Below, in pieces: positions 34,948 through 47,530 of a DNA stretch of 64,000 nucleotides. The translations under genes and the position numbers were made by a program. The stretch's first letter is position 1. Each line of letters starts with the position of its first letter. The notes below the pieces were generated by a model. The model was not told the DNA's origin, did not search any database, and saw nothing but the letters and a program-made list of their open reading frames with translations. The DNA is from Flaveria trinervia (Eukaryota > Streptophyta > Magnoliopsida > Asterales > Asteraceae): contig CM046443.1 of the NCBI GenBank assembly GCA_025506515.1, forward strand, positions 87,503,485-87,567,484, written 5' to 3'.

Positions 34948-36600
34948 TCAGATATCAACAGTCCTCATTAGAATGATCACCATTCCTTTCTTCATAAGGT
35001 GATCATGATCCTTCAGACTGTCAAAATGTCTTCTCATGTCAAAGAGATCATGTAGAGGCAATTGAAACATATATTGCCAAGTGTAAATGTCTTTAGTGCC
35101 TTGATCTCTAATGACATACCATCTTTCTGGATTTGTGGTGTATGTCCAAGACAAGATGGGTCTTCCTGATGCTAGAGAAGCTGTTTGAATTGGAGTTGAT
35201 GTAGCATCCTCTGGCTGTTCTGACTCATCTTGGGGTTTAGAAGAGGGTGCAGTCTTCTTCTTCTTTGGCTTTAGTTTAGAATCCATCCTCTTCTTTCTCT
35301 TTACAGGTTTTAACTGAGAAGACTGGCCAGCAGTACCAGATTGATCTTCATTGTCTTTCTCAATCGGGACTTCCTCTCTCTCAGACTTAGAAGGAGAGGG
35401 AGGTTGACCCTGCTGTGGATCAGAAGATGAAGCTTGCTGAGATTCAGCAGGAGGTCCAGGTTGTGTTGTCTCTGTTTGTTCAGCCTTAACCTCCACTTCA
35501 GATGGGGCTTGACTTGGAGGGGAGTGTAAGTCATTGAGCTCTCCACTTTTGATCTTTTGCTTGATCACCCTGGTATGCTCATCCATAGTGGATAGAGACA
35601 TGGGGCCAAGTTTCCTTCCGGAGAATCCATACAGCTTCAAGAAGCTCATCATCCTCTGCCTGTCAGCAGGCATCTTCATGCTCTTTTGGATGATGGCTCT
35701 TGATTTTGCAGCTTCTTCCCTTAGCTTTCTCTTAGTTGTCTTTTTGTCCTTGATTATCTCAAGTTCAAGTTATTTTAAATACTCAAACTCAACATAGTCA
35801 TAGGACAAGGGAAGAAATGCTTCTGCCTGATAGAAGCCTGTGGCACTCAGGTAGTTAATCATCTTGATACTATCTTCTTCTTTGTCTACCTAAGGTTCTT
35901 GTTGAACCACATCCTCTTGTGTAGGACTTTCTTGAACTGGGGAGAGGGTAGGCATATGCTTGTATAGTCTTTTCTTTCTTCTTTCTTCTTTGACTTGTTC
36001 TAGAAGCTCTGCATCTTCTGCCTCCTTCTTCTCCCTTGACCTTTCCAGGTCAACTAGTTCATTTTACTCTTCTAAGGGGAAAGAAATGACATTGTCTATG
36101 TCATAGTTCCTTGTCTACAGATAGTTTATCCTGACTGCCATCAACTCATCATTCTGAGTGTCTGGTCTGGGGGTAAACCTGATAGCAGACTCCATGAGTC
36201 TTGAAGACCCAACAGAGGAACTTTCTCCCCTCAGCCTCTTTTTCCTCTCTCTTTCTCCTCCTCCTCAATCTCCTCAGATGTCATCTTTCTTTTCCTTTTG
36301 TCACTCACAGACCTCTGTGATTCAGGATGGAGAGACCTTTGGCTTTCACTGCTTGATGCAGCTTCTAAGCTCTGGCCAAAGAGAGGTTGAGAATCACCTT
36401 CACCAGCAGGTGTCTCAAAAAAGGGCATTGATCACAACAGCAGTTGTTGGTGATAAGACTGGGCCTTCAGTCAAGGTTTCCCCTATGAAGCTAATCTTAG
36501 GGTCTGCCTCAACATCCAGTTGACCGATGACATTACCTGATTCCCACAGTCTCCTTCTAAGGCTGAACTCTGCAGTGATCCTGTCTTGGATTCTTTAAGC
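34948..36600 (-). pseudogene. S2 post-pol (env-position) region, distal part
   Basis: Continuation of the region at 53284-55414 after the chromovirus A insertion. The main open segment, 35679-34948, has MKMPADRQRMMSFLKLYGFS, then long Pro/Ser/Glu-rich and Lys-rich tracts (KPKKKK at about 35240), then WTYTTNPERWYVIRDQGTKD near the end. S1 has a comparable C-terminal block (REYDYSSHQLTLF... in 1283-1044 style). No membrane segment or signal peptide is seen. The insertion of A interrupts this region. Confidence 0.55.
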
Positions 36601-36605
36601 CAACT

Positions 36606-38062
36606 TGTAACACCCGGTTATATTTTTAAAAGAAAGATAAGAAATGAAGAATAAAAGAAGAAAATGCAATTAAACCCAAGATGAGGGATTAAAAATGTAA
36701 AAGATGGATAAAAGTACAAAAGTTGATGTAAAGGTGGGATGGCCGCCCACCCTCACTTCTCACCACCTTTTTCTTTGGTTAGAGAGAGAGAGAGAAAGCA
36801 GAAGCTACAGTTTGAAGGAGAAGAAGAAGAAGAGGCTGAATTCAAGGTAAGAATTCATGGATAAGTGTTTGTGTTGGGTTTTGGGTCTCGGGTTTATGCT
36901 TATTCGTTTGTGTGTGTTCGGGTGTGTGTGTGTTGTGGGTTTTTAGGTGTCTGAACTCATTTTCAAAAAGGGTTAGAAGGAAGATACACCCAGAGTTGCA
37001 CCAGGTGAGTTTCTAGACCCCGATTTCTACTCATTTTAAACTCTTTGGGGCTGAAAATGTATTAAAACGGTTTTTACAATGTTTATGTATGTATACACGT
37101 ATCTATTATGCATGTTGGATGATGATTCTTAGATGGTTATAGGTTGTTCATGCTTAGAATAGCCATGGTAAGCTTAGAACAGATGGGTTTGATGATTGGG
37201 TTCGAAAACATCCTAGAAACATGTAGTACAGAGGGTTTATGCGCCTGAACAGTAGTCCATGCGCCTAGAAATATTAGTCGGACGACCAAGTGTAGGGTCA
37301 TGCGCCCCAATAGTGCCCATGCGCCCAAGTGGCCCATGCGCCCAAGTGTCCATGCGACCGAATAATCCATACGCCTAAATATCCATACGCCTGCATAGTA
37401 CCCATGCGCCTAGAATTAGGTTGGAATGACTAAGTGTCCATGCACCCAGGATTCCCATACGCCTAGGCACTCATGCATCGGCATAGTGTCCATGCACCTG
37501 AAAGTTGCCCATGCGCCTGTGTTCTCCATGCGCCTAAGACTTAGAATATTTTTCTGATTTTGGGAAAAAGTGTCATGTAGGCTTTGACTTGGGAGGATCC
37601 CGAGGGCTATGTAAGTTGACTTTTGAAGTCATAAAGGTGGGGATGGGTGATGTATGATGTGATGTAAGATCGATGATTATGTATGATTGTATGATATGTT
37701 CCTTATTATGATATATACTGTCTTTCTTATGGCTTTACATGTCATGTTAATAAATGAATGAAGTATTACGTAATGTAAAGTGAAAGATATTGAAAGAGGA
37801 ACATGAAGTAAGAATGCATGCGTTATTGAATGATAAATGAATGAAGGGAGAGGCTTGCAAGCATATATATGAGGTGAGTAACCCTGTTGTTGCAACAGAC
37901 TCAAACAACATGCAATCGTTGAGATTGCTTATGAGGTGAGCAACCTTGTTGTTGCAACAGACTCGAACAGTGTGCAATCGTTGAGATTGCCTATGAGGTG
38001 AGCAACCATGTTGTTGCAACAGACTCGAACAGAGTGTAATCGTTGAGATTGCCTATGAGGTG
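36606..38062 (+). repeat. A 5' LTR, 3'-truncated
   Basis: Matches 42730-43249 plus 51645-52510 of the 3' LTR. It holds the ATGCGCC word array (about 37227-37530) and three complete 62-bp repeat units starting at 37871, 37933 and 37995. It breaks off in a fourth (GAGGTG at 38057-38062), after which gag leader sequence begins. The rest of the LTR and the primer-binding site are absent. Confidence 0.85.
37227..37530. repeat. ATGCGCC word array in A 5' LTR
   Basis: About eight exact CATGCGCC words and a similar number of variants (CATACGCC, CATGCACC, CATGCGAC) at 10-30 bp spacing. The array recurs at 51763-52045 in the 3' LTR. Confidence 0.75.
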
Positions 38063-38094
38063 TTGGTGTTTGAATCTTATAGTGCGCTTAGAGG

Positions 38095-39860
38095 ATGGCC
38101 GGTGGTAGATCTTCAAAAGCCTCTCGTGGTGGAGGTCACGGTGCTACACCGCCACCTAAGAGAGGGAGACCCAGAGTCGAGAAGGTGGTTCCTGAAGAGC
38201 CTGAGGCCCCTCATCCGGAGGGTGGCGATGAGAGCGCCAATCTGAGAGCCTCAGTAAAAGAGGCTATTGTGGAAGAAGTTCATTAGGTCATGCAGACAAT
38301 CTTACCGTCTGTGGTGACCGAAGTTATTCAAGGCAGTACGGGAAGGGGAAAGAAAGGAGAGGAACAGGTCCTCAGGGGAACGAGAGCAACCGGAGCCAGA
38401 AAAGGTTCTCTCTGATGATGAGGAGGAGGAAGAAGAAGAGCCTGCGCCGGAGGCGACCCGAGGTTGTAACTACGGGGCATTTATGAGATGCAAGCCCCCT
38501 ACTTTCGATGGAAACGGCACTGCTGCAGCTGCTCACCGATGGGTGAGGGAAACGGAGGCTGTTCTTCATATCAGTGAATGTCGTGAAGACCAAAAGATGA
38601 AGTTCGCTACCCACTCTTTCGTGGACTCGGCTTTGTGCTGGTGGGACAACATTGTCCAAGCCGAGGGTAGCAGGGCCATTAGGAGAATGAGATGGCCTGA
38701 ACTCAAGAAGTTAGTGATTGAGGAATTCTGTCCTCATAGAGAGATGGATAAGGTAGAAAGAGAGTTCCTGCAGCTGGAGGCGGGAACGATGATACACCAG
38801 CAGTACACCACAAAATTTAATGAAATTCCATGGCTGGTGCTAGATCAAGTGACACAGTTGTCACAAAAGATTAAGAGATACATCCAGGGGTTGCCGGTGG
38901 ATATCCGTAGGCATATGATCATCGCCTGGCGGCGATTGATTTGGCTGGTAGATTATATGATGAGCGCGAGGTGATGGTGGCTGAGGTGAACAAGAAGGGT
39001 GGTGGTGACCGAAAATGGAATGGGAAATGGTTTGGACGTGGTGGAACCGCTCCAAACAATAAGGTGGTGAAGGTGGGTGACCGACATGTGGTCACATCTG
39101 GTGTAGGGTTGAAGAAGTGTGGTAAATGCGGGAAGGAGCATTCGGGAGAATGCAAATGGGGATCAAACAGCTGCTTCAAGTGTGGGAAGCCTGGCCATAT
39201 GGCTATAGATTGTGGGGTTGGCAGGTGTTACAACTATGGGGAGAATGGTCATCTGAGCAAAGATTGTAAGAGGCCAAGGGCGGATAGTTCGGGAGCAAAG
39301 AAGGCTGGAGGGGAAGGGCAGAAGGCAAGCACCCGAGCTTTCATGATGACTCGGGAGGAGGCTAGGACAGACCCCGACGTGGTGTCAGGTATGTTTCTAG
39401 TAAACCAAACTCTTACATCTGTGTTGTTTGATTCTGGTGCTAGTAGAAGTTTCTTTCTGCTGCCTTTTGTGCTAAGTTTCCCATTAAGAGTAGATGCATT
39501 GGTGAACCCTTTGAGGTAGAAACTGCAATAGGTAAGTCTACAAGGATTTCTGAGGTGATAGAAGGTTGTGACATAGAACTAGACGGTCACAAGTTTCCTG
39601 TTAGACCATTCGTGATGACCTTAGGCGGTTTCGATGTAGTCCTAGGAATAGATTGGTTGTCGGACTACGAAGCGAATATTGTGTGTCGTAAGAAGATGAT
39701 CCGATTGACAACGCCGGATGTGAATAAGGTGACAGTTTATGGTGATCGAGTCACGACGATTCCGAAAGTGATTTCGATGGCGGTGGCGAGAAAGTGCATA
39801 AGGCGTGGATGTAATGCCTATTTGGCCTACGTAAAGGACGTGGATGCGCCAACACCATAG
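38095..39860 (+). pseudogene. A gag and protease
   Basis: Gag starts MAGGRSSKASRGGG (38095) and is stopped by TAG at 38284. It resumes from 38483 with the retrotransposon Gag core (FDGNGTAAAAHRWV, ALCWWDNIV, QYTTKFNEI). In the shifted frame from 38941 come zinc knuckles: CFKCGKPGHMAIDC is intact, but the next reads CYNYGENGHLSKDC, with the second Cys replaced by Tyr. Protease has VLFDSGASRSF (about 39420-39450) and continues at 39555-39860 (VLGIDWLSDYEA). Gag packages RNA and protease matures the polyprotein. Frameshifts near 38950 and 39520 break the product. Confidence 0.83.
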
Positions 39861-39877
39861 CTGTCTGATATACCGTT

Positions 39878-41233
39878 GTGTGTGATTTTTTGGATGTGTT
39901 TCTGGAGGACTTACTAGGTGTGTCACCGGACCGTGAGATTGAGTTCCAGATTGACTTGATAACGGGTGCCCAACCCGTTGCAAAGGCACCGTATCGGTTA
40001 GCTCCGAAGGAGATGAAAGAGTTGATGAAGCAGTTGCAAGAGCTGCTTGATAAGGGGTTCATTAGACCGAGTATCTCTCCTTGGGGTGCTTCGGTCCTGT
40101 TTGTAAAGAAGAAAGATGGTAGTATGAGGATGTGCACTGACTACCGTGAGTTGAATAAGTTGACAGTGAAGAACCGATACCCCTTACCAAGAATAGATGA
40201 TTTGTTCAATCAGCTTTAGGGTGCCAGTTGGTTTTCAAGGATAGACCTTCGATCTGGCTACCATTAGTTGAAAGTAAAGGAGCGGGATATTCCTAAGATA
40301 GCTTTTCGCACGCGATATGGTCACTACGAGTTTCTTGTCATGTCTTTTGGTTTGACCAAAGCGCCAACTGCTTTTATGTATCTGATGAACCGTGTGTGTC
40401 GGCCAATGTTGGATAAATCAGTGATTGTGTTTATTAATGATATCCTGATTTATTCGAAGAGTGAGAATGAGCATGCCGGTGACATTCGGGAGGTGTTGGA
40501 AACATTAAGGAGGGAGAAGTTATATGCTAAATTCTCCAAGTGTGCGTTCTGGTTGCGCGAGGTCCAATTCTTGGGTCATGTAGTGAATCCTGACGGGATT
40601 ATAGTGGACCCGACAAAGGTGGAGGCGGTTATGCAATGGAAGTCACCGAAGACGCCATCTGAGATTCGTAGCTTCTTGGGTTTGGCGGGTTACTATAGAA
40701 GGTTTATCCAAGACTTCTCCAAGATTGCTTATTGACTGACCAAGTTGACCCGAAAAGATGTAAAGTTTATATGGGGTCAAGCTCAAGAGAAGGCGTTCGA
40801 GGAACTGAAGGCGAGGTTGACTCAAGCTCCTGTTCTGTCATTACCTGATGGAAGTGAAGACCTGGTGGTCTATTCTGATGCTTCCTACTTAGGGTTGGGG
40901 TGTGTGTTAATGCAGAGGGGGAAGGTTATAGCTTATGCATCCTAACAGTTGAAAGTTCATGAGGTCAATTATCCCACTCATGACTTGGAGCTAGCAGCCG
41001 TGGTCTTTGCGTTGAAGATTTGGAGGCACTATCTCTACGGGACGAAGTGTACTATTTTCACTGACCATAAGAGCTTGAAATATTTCTTTGAGCAAAAGGA
41101 CCTGAAGATGAGGCAGAGAAGATGGTTGGAGCTCATAAAAGATTACGATTGCGAGATCCACTATCATCCGGGCAAAGCCAACATGATGGCTGATGCTCTT
41201 AGCCGAAAGGAGAGGCCGAGCCAATTCGGGTGA
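39878..41233 (+). pseudogene. A reverse transcriptase and RNase H
   Basis: RT blocks in order are YRLAPKEMKEL, PWGASVLFVKKKDGSMRMC, TDYRELNKLTV, then FRTRYGHYEFLVM and the active-site region. The catalytic motif reads FINDILIYS (40430-40456): the first aspartate of the usual F/YxDD is Asn (AAT at 40436-40438), which should abolish polymerase activity. RNase H follows (VVYSDASYLGLGCVL, FTDHKSLKYFFEQKDL, HPGKANMMADALSR). Stops at 40217, 40265, 40733 and 40943 interrupt one otherwise continuous frame. Confidence 0.88.
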
Positions 41234-42712
41234 AAGCATACCAACTAATCCCGACCTCTGATGTGATGAAGCAAGTCAAAGAGTTTCAAGATGAGGCACT
41301 GAAAGAAGATCATCTTAACTCTGAAAGAATGAGAGGTATGGTTGGGGAATTGGGTGAAAACACACTTGGTATTAAAACTCGATTTGGACGGGTGTGGATT
41401 CCTTGTTTCGGTGATCTACGTGTGAGGATTATGGATGAAGCTCACAAGACTCGGTACTCCATTCATCTTGGTGTCACAAAAATGTATCAAGATATGAAGA
41501 AAGATTATTGGTGGCCGGGTATGAAGCGAGATGTGGTGGAGTATGTGAGTAAGTGCCTTACTTGCTTGCAAGTGAAGGCCGAGCATCAGAAGCCGTATGG
41601 GAAGATACAATCTTTGGATACACCAGAATGGAAGTAGGAGCACATCACCATGGATTTCATAACAAAGTTGCCGCATACCCCAAAAGGGTACGGTGCCATA
41701 TGGGTGATTGTCGACCGTCTGACGAAGAGTGCTCACTTTCTACCGATCCGCGAGACATATTCATCTGAGAGGTTGGCAGATCTATTCATCAAGGAAATTG
41801 TAACTCATCATGGTGTGCCGGTGTCTATTGTATCCAACCGTGACACCCAGTTTACATCCAAATTCTGGAAGAAATTCCACGATGCCATGGGGACGAGGTT
41901 ACATATTAGCACGGCTTATCATCCGCAAACTGATGGCCAGTGAGAAAGGACCATTCAGACACTAGAAGACATGCTTCGGGCATGTGTGATCGGTTTTGGT
42001 GGAAGTTGGGATGACCACTTACCGTTAGCTGAATTCTCATACAACAATAGCTATCATGCCAGCATTGGTATGCCACCATATGGGATGCTATACGGTAGGA
42101 GATGCAGAACACCCATTTGTTGGGGTGATATTGGTCAGAAGGAATTGGGGAGCGTCGAGGTAATTGAGGCTACAAAGAGAAGCTTGAAAAGATTAAAGCC
42201 TTCATGAAGGCAGCTAAAGATAGACAGAAGTCGTATGCGATAAACGACGCAGACCGATTGAGTTCCAGGTGGGTGACCGGGTTATGTTAAAGGTCTCACC
42301 TTGGAAGGGTATCATCCGATTCAGGAAGCGAGGTAAGCTAAGCCCGAGATACATAGGACCTTTTCGGATCGTGGCTCGAGTAGGAGAGGTGGCCTATAGA
42401 TTGGAATTACCAGATGAGCTAAGTGGAATTCACCCGACATTCCATGTATCTCATCTAAGAAAGTGCTTAGCCGATGAAGACATGATTGTTCCACTGGAGG
42501 ATATTGAAGTAGACGAAAGGCTCAATTATGTGGAACAACCAGTGGCAATCATCAATCGAAAAGAGAAGAGGCTGAGAAATAAAGCGGTTCCTCTTGTGCA
42601 TGTACAGTGGAAGCACAGGAAGGGATCCAAATCTACATGGGAGACAGAGGAGGAGATGAGGCAGCATTATCCTCATATGTTCGAGAATAATAGGTTTCAG
42701 GGACGAAACCTA
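41230..42712 (+). pseudogene. A integrase and chromodomain-like tail
   Basis: Zinc region HKTRYSIHLGVTKMY then KCLTCLQVK (about 41440-41575). The DDE core has MDFITKLPHT, VSNRDTQFTS and, after a stop at 41941, ERTIQTLEDML. Note SNRD where SDRD is usual, while the catalytic D itself is kept. A frameshift at about 42205 precedes VSPWKGIIRFRKRGKLSPRY and the chromodomain-like block VHVQWKHRKGSKSTWETEEE (about 42596-42660). Chromodomains direct integration to particular chromatin. A stop at 41635 stands where Trp is usual. Confidence 0.85.
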
Positions 42713-42715
42713 AAT

Positions 42716-42729
42716 AAGAGGGGTGGACT
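42716..42729 (+). other. A polypurine tract
   Basis: AAGAGGGGTGGACT directly before the 3' LTR start TGTAACACCC. Confidence 0.8.
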
Positions 42730-43249
42730 TGTAACACCCGGTTATATTTCTAAAAGAAAGATAAGAAATAAAGATAAAAGAAGGAAATGCAATTAAACCA
42801 AGAAGAGAGGTTAAAAATGTAAAAGACGGATAAAAGTACAAAAGTTGATGTAAAGGTGGGCTGGCCGCCCACCCTCACTTCTCACCACCTTTTTCTCCGG
42901 TTAGAGAGAGAGAGAGAGCAGAAGCTACGGTTTGAAGGAGAAGAAGAAGAGGCTGAATTCAAGGTAAGAATTTATGGATTTTTAAGTGTTTGTGTTGGGT
43001 TTTGGGTCCCGGGTTTATGCTTATTCGTTTGTGTGTGTGCGGGTGTGTGTGTGTGTGTTGTGGGTTTTTAGGTGTCTAAACTCATTTGCAAAAAGGATTA
43101 GAAGGAAGATACGCCCAAAGTTGCACCAGGTGAGTTTCTAGACCCCGATTTCTACTTGTTTTAGACTCTTTGGGGCTGAAAATGTATTAAAACGATTTTT
43201 ACAATGTTATATATGTATACCCGTATGTATTATGCATGTTGGATGATGA

Positions 43250-43708
43250 TGTGACATCCGTCACCTTAAGGTCTATCGAACGACATAATTAAGCATAAAA
43301 TTATTATAATTATTCTTCCTCTTCTTCATGAACTCCTGCTTTAAGGAATCATGTCTGCTTTATTACCCTTGTGCCTGTACTTCCTCCGTGAACTTGTGCT
43401 AAGCATAAACCCTTTTTATAAATTTCATCACCATTATCACCAAATGTATCATTTTAATTATAACCATTATCATTATAAAAAAATTTTAAGCTATCAATTA
43501 CCATTAAACACGCTTTTAACCTTAATACAACGAACATTTTAAAGTCGTTTTCAACTGAAGCGAATTTTGGGGAACTCGGGGGTAAGTGCAGGGACTAAAC
43601 TTGCCATTTTACAAACTTGGGCTGGGTATATAAACCCATATTCCAGCCCTTAATCTCATTTCATCTTCATCTTCTCCATCCTCTTCCGCTCTTAGCGGGG
43701 GTGTGACA
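43250..43708 (+). repeat. B 5' LTR with ~2.1-kb internal deletion
   Basis: Matches the first ~430 bp of the 3' LTR up to CTCCATCCTCTTC, then jumps to its last ~20 bp (CGCTCTTAGCGGGGGTGTGACA). The junction lies at about 43686. In the 3' LTR both breakpoints share TTC. Confidence 0.9.
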
Positions 43709-43711
43709 GAC

Positions 43712-43724
43712 TGGTATCAGAGCC
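43712..43724 (+). other. B primer-binding site
   Basis: TGGTATCAGAGCC three bases after the 5' LTR: a perfect match to the plant initiator tRNA-Met type site. Confidence 0.92.
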
Positions 43725-44304
43725 ATTGGTTATAGAGAATTAGGCAATACACTTGACCTAGACTATAACCTAGGAACCTTCATGTAGATTTGCATGTCAG
43801 GGCTGTGTGCATTTTATATCTCATACGTGTTCCTCATTACTTGTTCGATTAACTATCTGTTTCGTGATCATTTCACCCTGTGAGGGAGCCCTTGTGCTCA
43901 CTCTTTACGGGATGCTTGTATTGGATCTTCTGTTTCCCTCTGCGCACCGAGTTGTTTTATCAATCCGGGTATTGAACCCAAAGAGATCTTCATAGATCAT
44001 GCTATTGCGTTTGACCTTAGACACTGGGATTTACCCCGAGGAGGTTATGTCTGAGACCTCGAAAGAGGAGGAAATAGACAACCTCTGCTAGACTAAACTT
44101 GATTTCATGCATGGATATGCCATTATTATGATGGACTACTGTTTGGACATTACTTATGCATGGTGTGAGAATTTCATGATTTGTAAGCAATGTGTGACAA
44201 CCATAAGTATGGCATTAACCCGGAAAGTTAGGCCTTAATGTGACATGGATAATGTGTCCTGCAATGGTTAAAACTTATGCGTTTACTATTCTTATGATTA
44301 GAAC

Positions 44305-46021
44305 ATGCCGCCTCGAAGAGTTACCCGTAGCAACAGTGGCGGAAGTGAAGCCCCGAGAGGCAGAGGCAGAGGCAGGGGCAGAGGTAGAGCACCGAGAACA
44401 AGTGATGGTCCTACCAATGTCACTCCGAGAACAGGAAACGCTGATATGGCAGCCTTAATCGCTCAACAGCTGGCCGCACTGATTCCGACTATTGTGGCCC
44501 AAGTGAGCGATGCTGTCCAGAATTCTCACCCCCACGGGGACGGTGGCATAGATAATGAGGATAACGGGAACCCGTCTGGGAAGGAAAGCAATCAGAAGAC
44601 CGAAAATGGTGGTACAGCCAGTAACAAACTGGAATTGTTAATGAGACCGTGGTTGTGAATGCTAGGCGGGGATGTTCATACAAGGAATTTATGGCTTGTA
44701 AACCAAGAGAGTTTGATGGCAAGGTGGAGCCATAGCCCTAACCAGATGGCTTGAAAAGATGGAGGCTGTGATCGACATCAGCGAATGCCTCGACAGTCAA
44801 AGGATTAAGTATGCCACGTGCTCACTACAGGGCAAGGCACTAACGTGGTGGAACACTCAGATTCAGGCTAGGGGAAGAGAATCGGCGATGCAAATGTCGT
44901 GGGATGAGTTAAATGCCCTAATCACCGAGTAGTACTGTCCTTTTAACGAGATGCAAAAACTTGAGCATGAGTTCTGGAATCATGCGATGGTGGGGGCTGG
45001 GCACGCAGCTTACACCGATTGTTTTCACGAGCTAGCAAGATTGGTTCCGCATCTGGTCACCCCAGAATCAAAAAGGATAGAGAGGTATATTTGGGGACTT
45101 GCGCCTCAAATCCGGGCAATGGTAACTGCAGCTGCTCCTCCTACTATTCAGAGCGCAATTCTAAAGGCTGGCGCTTTAACTGATGAGATGGTGAGAACAG
45201 GGGTATTGGGTAGGGGAGCAGAGAAAAGGAAAGATATTGGGGAAACGAGCCGGCTGAGTGCCGGGAAATTCGAGAAAAGGGCCAAGACAACCAGAAATTT
45301 TGTGGCCGTGACCCAGGGCAGGCGAGAGTATGTGGGTCCGCACCCCAGATGCGATAGGTGCAACTTTCATCATCCCCCAGCTATGCCGTGCCGGGTGTGC
45401 GCTAACTGTAGACGCCCGGGGCATTTAGCAAGAGACTGCAGAACAGCGCCGAATATGGTCGCACCAGTCAACGCGGTTAACCCCGCCGGGTATGCCAGGG
45501 GCTGTTACGAGTGTGGAAGCCCTGATCACTACAGGAACATGTGCCCCAAATTGAATCGGGCACCGGGCCAGCAAGGGAACAACCAGCGTCAGACGATGGC
45601 TATAACTGGAAATCAAGGCCCGGGAAATCAAGGAAATACGGCTCGGGGACGCGTTTTTGTCATTGGAGCCAATGATGCCCATCAGGACCCAAATGTTGTC
45701 ACGGGTACGCACTTACTCAATAATCACTTTGCATCTATATTGTTTGATACTGGGGCAGACAATAGCTTTATATCTTATGAGTTTGCGCAATTGCTTGATG
45801 TGAGTCCTAGTAGGCTAGAAACTAGCTACTCTGTAGAAATGGCCAATGGTAGGGTTGTTCAGGCCGACGAGATTATTAGAAAGTGCTCATTGATATTGGA
45901 GGACCATGCCTTCGATATAGACTTGATACCCATTGAGTTAGGAAGTTTCGACATGATTGTGGGTATGGATTGGTTGTCGAAACACGGAGCTGAGATTGTC
46001 TGTCGGGACAAAGTGGTATGA
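44305..46021 (+). pseudogene. B gag and protease
   Basis: Starts MPPRRVTRSNSGGSEAPRG with an Arg-Gly run. The frame is lost at about 44655-44700 and regained from about 44700 in frame 2 (Gag core; WWNTQI, LEHEFWNH). Two zinc knuckles, CANCRRPGHLARDC and CYECGSPDHYRNMC, lie at about 45400-45440 and 45505-45545. Protease has ILFDTGADNSFIS (about 45738-45775) and IVGMDWLSKHGAEI. It stops at TGA 46019-46021, at a position where the family usually has Arg. Confidence 0.87.
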
Positions 46022-46027
46022 ATCCCC

Positions 46028-47530
46028 ATGCCAGACGGAGAGGTACTTAGAATTCAAGGAGAAAGACCGGGGAGAAACTTAAAACTTATTTCCTGCATGA
46101 AAGCACGCCGGAGTTTACAAAAACAGTGCTACGCTTTCCTGGCTCATGTGGTAGAAAAGAAGGAAGAGGAGCAGAAATTGGTAGATATCCCTGTGGTACG
46201 GGATTACTCAGATGTATTTCCTGATGACTTGCCTGGTTTGCCTCCTCCATGGTAGGTGGAATTTCGTATTGAGTTGATTCCTGGAGCTACACCGGTAGCA
46301 AAGACACCGTATCGATTGGCACCATCTGAAATGCAAGAGTTATCTAGCCAGTTACAGGAACTACTGGAGAAGGGTTTTATTCGGTCGAGTCACTCGCCTT
46401 GGGGAGCACCGGTGTTATTTGTCAAGAAGAAGGATGGGTCGTCCCGTATGTGCATCGACTACCTTGAATTGAACAAATTAACTGTGAAGAATTGGTATCC
46501 TCTCCCCGGGATCGACGACCTGTTTGATCAGTTACAAGGAGCTTCGTATTTTTCCAAGATCGACCTTCGATCTGGATATCATCAACTAAGGGTTTTCGAA
46601 GAGGACGTACCGAAGACAACATTTAGAACTCATTATGGGCACTATGAGTTCTTGGTCATGCCGTTCGGATTGACTAATGCACCAGCTGTGTTTATGGATA
46701 TAATGAATCGGGTGTGCAAACCTTACTTGGATAAGTTTGTGATCGTATTCATAGACGACATACTTATCTACTCTCGATCGAAAGAGGATCATGAAGAACA
46801 CCTCCGGGCAATACTGGAACGGTTAAGGGAAGAGAAACTTTTCGCCAAGTACTCGAAGTGTGAATTCTGGCTGCGAGAGGTGAAGTTTTTGGGTCATGTG
46901 GTTAACAAGGACGGGATTCATGTAGATCCCGACAAGATCGAAGCGGTAAAGAAATGGGATACACCCCAGACACCTTTAGAGATTCGGCAATTCTTAGGAT
47001 TGGCTAGATACTATCGTCGTTTCATTGCGAACTTTTCAAAGATCGCTCAACCGTTAACACTACTGACCCAGAAGGACATGAAGTTTGATTGGGGACATGC
47101 ACAAGAACAAGCGTTCCAAACACTGAAAGAGAAGTTGTGCAACGCACCAATATTGTCCCTCCCAGACGGAACTGATAACTTTGTGGTATACTGTGATGCG
47201 TCGCATCAAGGGTTGGGATGTGTACTAATGCAGAAAGATAAGGTGATTGCCTACGCTTCGTGACAACTTAATGTGCACGAGAAGAACTACACAACTCATG
47301 ATCTTGAGTTGGACGCTATAGTATTTGCACTCAAAATATGGAGGCATTACCTGTATGGAACCAAATGCATCATCTACACAGATCATAAAAACCTTCAACA
47401 TATTTTGGATCAGAAGGAACTCAATATGCGACAGCGACACTGGGTAGAGCTTCTTAGTGACTACGATTGTGAAATCCAGTATCATCCGGGGAAAGCTAAT
47501 GTGGTGGCTGATGCTCTAAGCCGCAAAGAA
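46028..47530 (+). pseudogene. B reverse transcriptase and RNase H
   Basis: After a linker (46028-46255) closed by TAG, RT runs from FRIELIPGATPVAKTPYRL through PWGAPVLFVKKKDGSSRMC, IDLRSGYHQL and the intact catalytic FIDDILIYS (about 46747-46773). RNase H has FVVYCDASHQGLGCVLM, a stop TGA at 47261-47263, then YTDHKNLQHILDQKEL and HPGKANVVADALSR. The frame is the same across both stops. Polymerase residues look intact, so the lesions are nonsense changes rather than active-site loss. Confidence 0.9.
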
